A stretch of 64,000 nt of DNA from Drosophila pseudoobscura (taxonomy: Eukaryota; Arthropoda; Insecta; Diptera; Drosophilidae). The position numbers were made by a program, and so were the translations under genes. The stretch lies in the NCBI RefSeq assembly GCF_009870125.1, contig NC_046683.1:59039869-59103868 (forward strand), read 5' to 3'. The notes under the pieces are model-generated. The model saw nothing but the letters and a program-made list of their open reading frames with translations. It was not told the DNA's origin and ran no database searches. Of the stretch, positions 37,028-45,933 are shown piece by piece (the first letter of the stretch is position 1; every line of letters begins with the position of its first letter).

Positions 37028-39519
37028 CTAATTGGTCATTGAAGCTTTACTTTGTTGATTAGTTGGATGGCAGAATACCCTTAAAAAAAAGGGATGTGGA
37101 AGGACACCCTGGAAAAGCCTGATTGTGTAAAAGTTGAAGCCCAATTTTTGGAAGCCAAACACAAATAGCCCCTTGCACCCACCCCCACCCCCAGCTGCAG
37201 CTACAGCTGCAAATTGGAATGCCAAATATGTATGGTGCTCTCTTTCACATGCCCGCGCTCTGGCTCTCTCTCTAATTGGAGTAACAGGAGGCGGCAAAGC
37301 CTTTTGTCGCTGAAATGTGCCGCTGCCCATAAAAGCTGCTTTATGAAAATCGATAAAATCGAAAACTAGCCAAAAAAAAAAAAAGAAAAAAGCCAGCGAC
37401 CAAAGCAACAATAACCACCCCACAGAAACACAGGGCGGAGGGGGGGAAAGAGTCCGGTTGAGAGTCCGGAAATGTGTGCGGCGGCCCAGGAGCACACGCG
37501 TCACTGTAGCTCATGGAAAAGGGAAGAGGGAAAGCGAGAGGCAGGAGAGCCACGAGAGCAGTAAGAGTGAGAGAGAGCGCCAGGCGAGAGGTGGGCAAGG
37601 AAGGGCCAATGCAAAAGAATGAATGGCAAACCGGAACACGTTGCCGAACAAAGCTTTCGAGTGTGAGAGCGGCGGGTGGGGGTCGGAAACAACACCACCA
37701 TCGACGGCGAGGCCCAGCAGCGAGTGCATGAAGTGCAAAAGCAAGGTAGATTTATAGCAGGGTACGCCCACACCCCTTCCCGATCTCTCGCTCTCCCTCT
37801 CTCGATTGCCGCATCTCTCTCACGATCTGTGCGTGCACTGCAACGCCCCACCTTGTCTTCCATATACCTTGGGGCTAAAGTAGTCGGCGCGGTTTATGGA
37901 ATGAAACAATGTTTTGCTGCCCAGCGGATGTGCACTCGAGTGCCGGCTAAAGTGGGGAGTATGAGGTAGAGGGGAGCACAGTACAGCAAGTGGAGAGCGG
38001 GAGAGTGGGAGAGCGAGAGAGTGGGAGTGCATGAAGGGAAGTAAGAGCGGAAGAGAGCGGAACAAACAATGTTCCTGGGGCCTTCTGCTCTGCCTGTTTT
38101 TGAGAATGTATGGGGATGTGTGTGTGTGCGTGCGTGTGTGTGTGGGGATCCTCCTCCTCCTCGTCAGCCTCTGCCCTGCCCTGCCCTGCCCTGCCACTGG
38201 TTTCCATTTTCACGTTGATTTTTCCCGCCGTAAGCGTTCGAGTGCTTTATAGCCAACGACCTGTGCTAATGCCATAAATCTAATTGGCCCCCGGCATGCC
38301 GCCTGACCCCGTCGCACCAACCGAGTCGTGTCCAGTGTGGGGCTTTTGGGTTAGCCGGTCATAGAGCAACATCCTCATCCTCGTGTCCGTGCCCAGGCCC
38401 GTGTCCGTGTCCGTGTCCGTTTTCATTTCCATTTACCCCCCGCCCCCCGCTTCTCTTGCCAACACCGCTTGACCATTAAAACTGACAACAAACTTTTCTT
38501 CTTTCCAGGCGTAAAACTTGACGACATAAATTAGAACTTTTTCCCCACCGCAGGCAGCCGGCAGCAGCCACCCCCTCGCCCACAGGTAGAACAGTGGATA
38601 CCCATAAAAAGTGACCGAATAAAAACAATTGCAAAATGCAATGTTGCGCCCTGCAGCGGCAGATAAACTTTTGCTCCACAGCTGGACTCCAGCAACCGCC
38701 AGTCAGTCACCTGTACAGCGCACGAATGAAATGCAACATTTTCCCCACGACACAAAAACAAGAAAGAAGAGCTAAACGAATATCACATACACTTCCAGGT
38801 GAACGGAGAGCAAACCATCCAACTCCTGTGGATTCTATGCGATTCTTTGGGATCAAAGGCTAGAACTAGGATTTGATTTGGGTTCGATTTGGGTTAAAAG
38901 ATTGAAAAACTACTATGATGAAACGATGGATGGAAAGGATATGGAGGATGATGGTCAAGGGGAGAACAAGGGACTATAGAGAGAGAGAGAAGGAGTGAGG
39001 AGCTCTTTTGTGATCTAATACCAAATACCTTCTGTAAGGGTATCTCGAAGAGGAAACTTTTAAATTGGCATAAAAAACTTTCAACTTTAAACGAGAGGGA
39101 GAGAGAGAGAGAGAGAGGGAGAGACAATGGACCTGAGTCTGAGGTCAACTGCAGAGCAGCAGCCTGGGTCAGAGGGCCGGAGAGCTGCGACTGCATCCAT
39201 TAAGCAGATTGATGTCCATTCCATTTGGCATTAGAGAACTATGTCAATGGAGACATTATAACGGGGCAAACAAATAGAAAATAAGTTCATCAAATACCTG
39301 ACAATTTCTAGGCATCCAAGGAGGCAAAGGATATGCTTTTAAACCAGAGCTACACGCTGCAGTGGTTATTTTTCCACTTATTTTTCCTGTTCTACTCACT
39401 CTGCCGGTCTGCTGCCATTTGTAATACCTCTACTGCTGCAGCTAGGTGTGGCAGTCTATGGCAAAAAAAAACAGCCGATCTGATATCAGACACGACTGCA
39501 GCAAATTATTAGGAAACAG

Positions 39520-39586
39520 CTGGAACTGCTTGGAGCGGCTGGAACTGCTTGGAACGGCTGGTACCGCTTGGAACGGCTGGAACAAC
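39520..39586. repeat. 19-bp minisatellite, 3.5 copies
   Basis: The units are CTGGAACTGCTTGGAGCGG, CTGGAACTGCTTGGAACGG and CTGGTACCGCTTGGAACGG, followed by a partial CTGGAACAAC. The first two contain the ACTGCTTG motif seen elsewhere in this intron. Confidence 0.92.
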
Positions 39587-39683
39587 AGTTTGATAATGGG
39601 AATGGGAACGCAATGGAACAAACATTGCCCAGCATCGTGCAGGACGACGAAGGATCGCCCGGACACAACCCACCCAAATATAT

Positions 39684-39711
<28 letters not shown>
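39684..39711. repeat. (CA)n microsatellite
   Basis: About 13 CA units. Confidence 0.95.
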
Positions 39712-39716
<5 letters not shown>

Positions 39717-41102
39717 TACCACCTCTAGACCCACGCTCTCCCGCTCGCTACTACCTACTCCCTCCACTATCTGCATTTTCCACTTGCCACGCACTTTCAG
39801 TTTTTTTTTTGTTTCTCGTCTTTCGTTCCGTTTCTTCGTTTTTCGTTATCAATAAAACGCGCATTGTTTGCGGGCTAAGTGGACGACACACGCACACCAC
39901 TGCACCTCCACACACTGCACACAGCGAGCACAAAGGAGGAGCAAAAGAGAGCTGCGAACAATTGAATTTTCTACTTGTGCTTCTTCCACTGCCGCTGCCG
40001 CCCCTGCTTTCCACTTGTGCTTTGACTACTTTTACAGTTGTTGTTTGGCTACTCCTCTCACCCCCGCCTCTCCTGCTTTTGATTGCCTTTGAAAACGCTT
40101 TGTGTGCAAAAAAAAAAAAAAACAGAAGAGAAACACAGCAAGCGAAATAGAGAAATGAAAAGATCCCAACATGCCGTTGGTCGAGTTGAGCAGATTTACT
40201 CGTTTCAAGCATTTACGATTGCCATTTTTCAATGATTACCAGAGACAGAGGAGGAGCGAGAGTGGAGTCAAAGAGCAAGAGGAGGGCGGAGGCCAAAAAG
40301 CATAATTGCCTCCCATTTCACAGCATCAGGGGGGTTACGAGGAAGCAAGAGAATAAACTCTGAAAGGGTATGAAAAACGAAGGCAAACTATTTGCGGGCT
40401 TTATCAGCGTCAGCGGCTAGCCACAGAGGGAAACATAGAAAAGAGGAACTGGGAGCAGCTCCCAGCCTCCCTCCCAGCGGCAGGGCAGGGCAGGGCAGGG
40501 CAAGCTTCAGTGGAGCGCAGAAAGGCTACAAAAATAGCTGAAAAATCCAAACAAAATTGTGGCTTGAACTTCAAAGCACAACGGGGATTAAGAGAGAACT
40601 TGACAACGGGGCGGGGGAGGGAATAATAAACAAGACACCAAAAGGTAAATAAATACATGCGGCGTGGGTTGGAGTGCGGGGCGGCGGAGCAGCAGCCGAC
40701 ACAAAAATGCCGAAAATAGCGAGCCGGCGGCAGGCAGGCAGGCAGGCAATGAAGAGAGAGTGAGAAAGAGAGCAGCAGCTGCTGCGCCGACGCCGACGCT
40801 GATGCCAGCTGCTGCTGCTTCTGCTGGCTGACTGTAGAACAGCCTCCCTCTCCTGCTCGAAGACTAAATTACAGACAATTACAAAAGCAGCAATCCCAAT
40901 AACAAAATGCTCTTTGACTTTTACAGCAGCCTGTGGCGACCGCGCAGCAGCCGAGCAATAAAAATGGATTTGCTTTTATCAGCAGAGCAGAGCAGAGCAG
41001 AGCCGCAGACTGCAGCGAGCAGCCAGAAGCGCAGCATAAATAGAAACTGCAGCGGGAGAGCAGATCTCTTTCTCTCTCTCTTCCTCTTTGACAGGCTCGA
41101 TC

Positions 41103-41310
41103 TCTTTATACCCTTGATGTGGGTACTAATATAATACACCAGATGTTTGCAAGGCAGAGATCATTTAAGCATTTTGTATCAGTTCACGTGCACGTGTTGT
41201 CTCTAAACCAAACCGATTACTACCAAATTTAATCAACATCGAATTGCTTGATCTGCAAGGGTATCAATCAATTCGGGACCCGAATATTGCCGTCCTTTCT
41301 ACTTGTTGTT
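41103..41310. mobile_element. DINE-1/INE-1-like (Helitron) remnant
   Basis: It begins with a TTTATACCCTTG...GGGTACT type end and closes with AAGGGTATCAATCAATTCGG and CCGTCCTTTCTACTTGTT, which resemble the ends of Drosophila DINE-1 non-autonomous Helitrons as I recall them. No coding capacity. It lies ~200 bp from a predicted Src64B first-exon donor. Confidence 0.6.
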
Positions 41311-41520
41311 GTATTAGCTCTGCCTGCCATGTTGTTTACTTATTTGCTTTTTTGATGCGTTCATTGGCTCTTTAACGGTACTTTGTAATGCAGGCAAACT
41401 AAACGAAAGAGCAGGAGGCACAGCATAATGCCACTAAGGAGGTGCGAATGAAAAGGAGCTAAAACCAGTTTCGTGACCGAAAGAGAAAAACAACAGCAAA
41501 AAAAAAGTGCTCACACTTAC

Positions 41521-41765
41521 CTTTTTTTTCTTTCTTTTTCTTTTAATTAGAATAAATCAAAATGGCAATCTTCGGGCGTTTTACTGCTGCTGGCAGCAAC
41601 TATTAAAAGCAGCAACGGCTTAGCCGCAAAACTCCGCGAGTATTTACAGTTACGACCATAAACGCAGTCGCAGTCGCCGTCGACGCGTCGCTCTGTTGAT
41701 GCTGATTCTGCTTTCAGCTTTATGTTGTTGCTTATTTTCACGGTCGTTAGGGGGACTAAAAGCAA
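41521..41765 (-). promoter_or_regulatory. Candidate Src64B non-coding first exon (proximal)
   Basis: On the minus strand an excellent donor (AAAG|GTAAGTGTG) lies at 41,520. The preceding ~240 nt have the look of a Drosophila 5' leader: AAAGCTGAAAGCAG, GACGGCGACTGCGACTGCG, A-rich end. A TCATAGTT initiator-like string lies near 41,780, with a CT/GA tract (GAGA-type) at 41,808-41,826. The transcription start is only approximate. Linkage to Src64B is inferred from strand and the absence of another minus-strand gene between. Confidence 0.45.
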
Positions 41766-42525
41766 CAAATACAACTATGATCAAACTAAATCAAATAGAG
41801 TTTTCTCTCCCTCTCTCTCTCACACACAGACCCTATTGAAGTTCTGCTTTGCACCGAAATTCGAGGCACACGGGCCGCTAATTGGAAGAGATATATATGA
41901 ATGCGGGAGAGTAGTAAAGAGAGAGAACGACGCAGCGAAACTATAATTAAACACGTACGAGTGGGGGGAGGGAACACCAAAAAAATGAACAGGAGATATA
42001 TCCTGCGGGCGCAGCGGGTAGGAAATTCACAAAAAAAGGACTGAAGAAAGGGAGGGGAAAGCACGACAACAACAAGAACAGAATGAATAAATGGAGTGGG
42101 ACAAGGAATCGTCGGCACAAGGAAATTTACAAAACAACAAAAAAAAAAACGAAGAATTTCTTCGCGATGGAGCAAAAGAAGTAACAGAAGTTGCTGGGCG
42201 AGGCGTTGGTCTATCGCGCGGGGGGAATGAGAGAGAACATAAAATAAAGATTGATAGAAGAGAGGAGTGAGAGAGGGAGAGAGCTGCGCGCAGGATATTT
42301 CCCGACTCTGTTAATGCCGTCTTTTAATTCTGATTTATTTTAATTAAATTTCATCAACGGAGCCGCGTTCTTTTCTTTTTGTTACTCCGCTTTGTCACTT
42401 CATTTCCATTTTCCAATTCTTCTTTAGCTCGTTTTCAAGTGTGAGTGTGCATGTGTTAGTGAGTGTTGCTGTTTGTGTTTCCACTGCAACTCCGCTGCCG
42501 CTTGGAAACTTCTTTCTCTTTTTCA

Positions 42526-42555
42526 TACACACACACACACACACACACGCACACG
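42526..42555. repeat. (CA)n microsatellite
   Basis: About 12 CA units with one CG interruption, just downstream (in transcription) of the distal Src64B candidate exon. Confidence 0.9.
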
Positions 42556-42575
42556 AAACACAGTTGGAAACTTAC

Positions 42576-42750
42576 GCGTCTCACTCCGTCTATTAAATTG
42601 CAATTTTCACAGCGTTTTCATTCAACTATTTTGCACTTGGTATCTTTGTTTTTATCCGACCAGGAAATCACAAAAAAAAAGGACCACAAAAAGCCACCCA
42701 CGCCTTTGGATAATCTCGGAAAATTCGGTTAAAAGCGCCAACCGCCAACT
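42576..42750 (-). promoter_or_regulatory. Candidate Src64B non-coding first exon (distal) and core promoter
   Basis: A minus-strand initiator TCAGTT is centred on 42,750. It is followed by leader-like sequence and a donor GAGACGC|GTAAGT (exon end 42,576, GT at 42,575). A Motif-1-type element (CAGTGTGACC, 42,845-42,854) and GGTATATTT repeats lie ~100-190 bp upstream. The exon carries no convincing ORF. Its joining to the 15,700 exon is inference. Confidence 0.45.
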
Positions 42751-42844
42751 GAGTTGGATTCCGTTGTTTCGTCCGTTCATGAACGAACGAAAATAGAACT
42801 ATTCAATAGTGAACCATACGACGATCCGAAAGACGGAATCAGTG

Positions 42845-42854
42845 CAGTGTGACC
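42845..42854 (-). promoter_or_regulatory. Motif-1-type core promoter element
   Basis: CAGTGTGACC is the reverse complement of GGTCACACTG, the Drosophila Motif 1 (M1BP) consensus. It lies ~95 bp upstream of the candidate distal Src64B start. Confidence 0.55.
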
Positions 42855-42944
42855 GCGGACTTAACGATAAGATATACCGTCCGACACTCAGAAATATACC
42901 GAATCTACGTCACAAATTTAAAAATATACCTTAAATATACTGAC
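42855..42944 (-). repeat. Inverted repeat, left arm
   Basis: Read on the minus strand, GTCAGTATATTTAAGGTAT continues through GGTATATTTCTGAGTGTCGG and CTTATCGTTAAG. It aligns over ~90 bp with 45637-45727 on the plus strand at roughly 80-85% identity. Confidence 0.88.
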
Positions 42945-42984
42945 GAGATATCTGTCTTCACGTTCCATCATATTCCACGTTTTT

Positions 42985-43025
42985 GATATTCGGTTGGTTA
43001 TTACTAGATAGCTAAGACCCTCTTA
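42985..43025 (+). repeat. TATTCCG repeat, copy 1
   Basis: TTTTTGATATTCGGTTGG followed by TTATTACTAGATAGCTAAGA. It is related to 43848-43900 and to the minus strand of ~45575-45620. Confidence 0.65.
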
Positions 43026-43368
43026 TCTGAACTTATAGGTGAATCCAATTATCAAATCAATTTCATACAAGACTGTTTTTATTTGAGCTTATATCTTTTT
43101 TGCATTGCTTATATTTTAAGATTTATGCGAAAACAGTCAAGAACAAATTCCTCTAAATTCATGTTTTGACATGGTAACTACACGCTAACGACACAATTGC
43201 TACATAATATCTACATTTCCATGTAATTATTGAAAGCGCCACCTGAGGGGAAAATGTGTAAGTTTGTTGACAAGCTTGGCCGATTTTGTTTTCATGTAAG
43301 CCCCATGGAAGCCGTTATCCCCTTTTTAAGTGCCTTTTTCGGACATTTTTGAAAAAATTTAGATTTGA

Positions 43369-43476
43369 ATGGCAAACGATCAGGAATTCGATATTGATCA
43401 CTCATATATACTCGATGTGGCCTGGGACATGGATCTAAATGTACAGGGTTTCTACATTGGTGCATTCGACAAGAGG
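43369..43476 (+). CDS. Unrecognised possible first coding exon (36 codons)
   Basis: ATG after AATTTAGATTTGA opens a frame beginning MANDQEFDIDHSYILDVAWD and ending GFYIGAFDKR at a good donor (AGG|GTGAGT, 43,477). Amino-acid composition is protein-like, not low-complexity. No continuing exon is evident. The next good acceptor (44,673, TTCTTCTCCCAG) would enter a TAG in the matching phase. I do not recognise the protein. Confidence 0.3.
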
Positions 43477-43847
43477 GTGAGTCGCGGTATTGACTTAAAA
43501 TTTAATGGAAAATACTAGAAAATACTATGAAAAGTATAACATTTCCAAGGTGTGTGAGCTAGACATGGTGGCAAGACCCTCAGAAAAAACGGACTCAGTC
43601 CACTTAAGCCCCCTATATTTAAACAATTCAACGACTTGAGGTAAATATCGGAAAATATTAGTGATTGTAAATTCTTCTTGAAGATCCATGTCATCTGTCT
43701 TTTGAACTTAAAAAAAAACCACAATATGTTTAACCTGAACAGCGCTAAAGTGATAACATTTTCATTATTTTCGGAGCACTATCAACATCATACCCCCTTT
43801 GTCAACAATGGGCTAATCGCTCTCAGTCAAGGATTGGAAACAATATT

Positions 43848-43900
43848 CCTCGTTTTTGATATTCCGTCGAATATTACTAGCTAAATAGAACCCTCAGCCC
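43848..43900 (+). repeat. TATTCCG repeat, copy 2
   Basis: TTTTTGATATTCCGTCGAAT and ATTACTAGCTAAATAG. It closely matches copy 1 and the inverted copy near 45.6 kb. Confidence 0.65.
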
Positions 43901-44673
43901 TGCCAACGTATTTTTATCCGATAAACGAATCAATTCTATATTTTTTTGGCTTATTTCAAATACTTGCTGTTATTGTATTGTGTCTAAAACAAGGTTCAAA
44001 CAAAAGAGGTCATCATGAGGCATTGTGGCGAGGAAAAGACCCTCCACGAAGAGAGAATATCCCATCACAAAATAAAGAACAAGTCCCAAAAAATAGAGAG
44101 CAAGTCCCATCAAATTTAAGCGCCAAATAGAAATTGTTTTTAAAGAATGAGCGACAAGGATTTAAATGCAATACATTATGATGCGTATGGAACTTTCTAT
44201 GAACTTTTTTTTTTAAATTCCATTACAAATTAAATTTAATTCATTGATTAAATTGATCAATTCCGTATTTCGCCGTTTTTTCTACCCTCTTTTATCCACA
44301 TAAAGCTAAAATCCTGTTCTCCAATCTGATTCTAAACAAATGTTTTTCCTAGACTGGTATTAAAAAAGGCTATAATGGTCCAACACCTTTACCAATTTTA
44401 TGTTATCTATTTTAAATGGGTATTTGAATGTATCAAAAGTAATCTGTTATTATGTTGGCACCACCTCGTCGCCTAACACGCCCCAGAAGCGGACTACAGC
44501 ATTGCCATATTTTTTAATTTCGTAAACCGCGCAAAAAAAATTGATGAAAAAAATATGGAGTTATCGCACTTCTAAATATCGATATATAAACTCGCTTAAA
44601 TATGTCATCCGCAGTTAACGGATCTGGAAGGGCTATATAATAATAATAATTTTGTTTTCATTTCTTCTCCCAG

Positions 44674-45119
44674 GAGGCATTACTGTAGGTATCCAGGATA
44701 TGGGCACTGCCTTACACTCTACCGGCAGCTACTGAGATTTCAAAGGTCGCCAGCATTTCGTCCTCATCGAAGAATCCGGCCCGCGTTTCACAATCGGACT
44801 AATGGCCTCTGTAGACAAGAAACCAAATGAAAATGAACGGATCGCATTCGTTGGCGATCCATCGACATCGCGAACACCATCGACAGTTCGCGGAAGAAAA
44901 ACAGCACATAGCTTGCTTGCACTTGCTTTCAGGGTCATTATTATTTTTTATTTTACTTTGGCATTAATGACACTATTTTTCTGTATTTTTTCTGTACTCT
45001 CGTTCAGTTTAATTAAAAAACCGCGCGCTTTTATATTATATGCATTTTACCGCACACACTTTGGCAACATTCACAAACTTGTAAGCATTTTTACCGTTGT
45101 CAACATTCCATTTGCATAG
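44674..45119 (+). pseudogene. Unrecognised protein-like segment, in-frame stop
   Basis: Following an acceptor-like TTCTCCCAG, one plus-strand frame reads GITVGIQDMGTALHSTGSY, then TGA at 44,733, then FVLIEESGPRFTIGLMASVD and a run through NERIAFVGDPSTSRTPSTV before becoming AT-rich and hydrophobic. Protein-like character on both sides of the stop suggests a decayed exon. The opposite strand is also open: 69 codons from ATG 44,938 to a stop at 44,729, starting MTLKASASKLCAVFLPRTVD, with an A-rich leader-like upstream. I cannot tell which strand, if either, is real. Confidence 0.3.
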
Positions 45120-45125
45120 GCCGCA

Positions 45126-45175
45126 ACATTCTGATACCCTTGCGAAATGGATATTATAGAGTTGACGATATGTTT
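45126..45175. mobile_element. Short Helitron/DINE-like fragment
   Basis: TCTGATACCCTTGCGAAATGG followed by a TATTATAGAG string resembles the start of repeats common in Drosophila genomes. It is only a fragment. Confidence 0.3.
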
Positions 45176-45569
45176 GTCATTCCACGCTCTAATGAATTCA
45201 GAACCAAGTCAGCCTCTGTTTTAAAGCTATTTGGAGGTGCAGCTTACGGAGACCAATAGGTATTGGTATCTAGATTAACAGAAAACAAATCAATTGTATG
45301 AATAGGCAAAAGAAACATGCCAAACTGAGAAAAATTCAATGTTAATTACGTTTCAAACTATCTTGTAAAACCGAATTTACCGTTAGGGTATACAAATGTC
45401 CATACTCATGGCTGAAACTTGTTGATCAGCAACAAAATATCCGTCTTATGCCCGCATTTAGTGCTGGTCTTTTTTGTTTAAACCTTATTTTATAAAAATC
45501 TAACAAATGGAGTATCTAAAGTTAACGCCACATGTACAATATATATTCATCAATCGGGTAAAATTGTGT

Positions 45570-45625
45570 TTTCAGGGCTTTGAGATCTATCTATCTAGTA
45601 ATATTCGGCGGAATATGTAAAATAG
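45570..45625 (-). repeat. TATTCCG repeat, copy 3 (inverted)
   Basis: On the minus strand it reads ATATTCCGCCGAATATTACT then AGATAGATAG, matching copies 1 and 2 in the opposite orientation. It sits directly inside the right arm of the inverted repeat, as copy 1 sits inside the left arm. Confidence 0.65.
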
Positions 45626-45636
45626 AAGTTGAATTC

Positions 45637-45727
45637 GTCAGTATATTTACGGTATATTTTTAAAATGAGACGGTATATTTTGGTATATTTCTGAGGGTCG
45701 GACCGTATACCTTATCGATAAGGCCGC
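45637..45727 (+). repeat. Inverted repeat, right arm (Rpd3 promoter side)
   Basis: GTCAGTATATTTACGGTAT, then GGTATATTTTGGTATATTTC, CTGAGGGTCGGACCG and CTTATCGATAAG. It is the inverted counterpart of 42855-42944. It also constitutes the region immediately upstream of the Rpd3 leader. Confidence 0.88.
45713..45720 (+). promoter_or_regulatory. DRE (DREF-binding element) of Rpd3
   Basis: TATCGATA is a perfect DNA replication-related element, ~215 bp before the Rpd3 ATG and close to the likely start of transcription. DRE promoters are typical of housekeeping and chromatin genes in flies. Confidence 0.75.
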
Positions 45728-45933
45728 TGTCCATCACCGTCCTACAGTGCGGTGCGCGCGAGTCTTTTTTTTTGCAAAAAAGATACATTTTAAATAAAGG
45801 CGCCGACAAAAGCGGGCGAGGCGATCGTTCCGTCACATATTAAACCGCATTTGGGCTAAACCAAGTTTTAACCCGTACCGCTTCAAAACCGAGGAACTCC
45901 CCAGCACCGCACCAGAGAAACCGCATCCTAAAG

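Larger units (their letters stand above)
15704..41514 (-). other. Large presumed 5' intron of Src64B
   Basis: I found no exon-like reading frame on either strand. The many ORFs are low-complexity products of CA, GA, CTG and C/G-rich tracts. The minus-strand donor GTAAGT at 41,520-41,515 and the acceptor at 15,701 would define a ~26-kb intron. Dense homopurine/homopyrimidine and (CA)n tracts, small minisatellites and ACTGCTTG clusters suggest regulatory rather than coding content. An unrecognised short gene or alternative first exon inside cannot be excluded. Confidence 0.5.
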
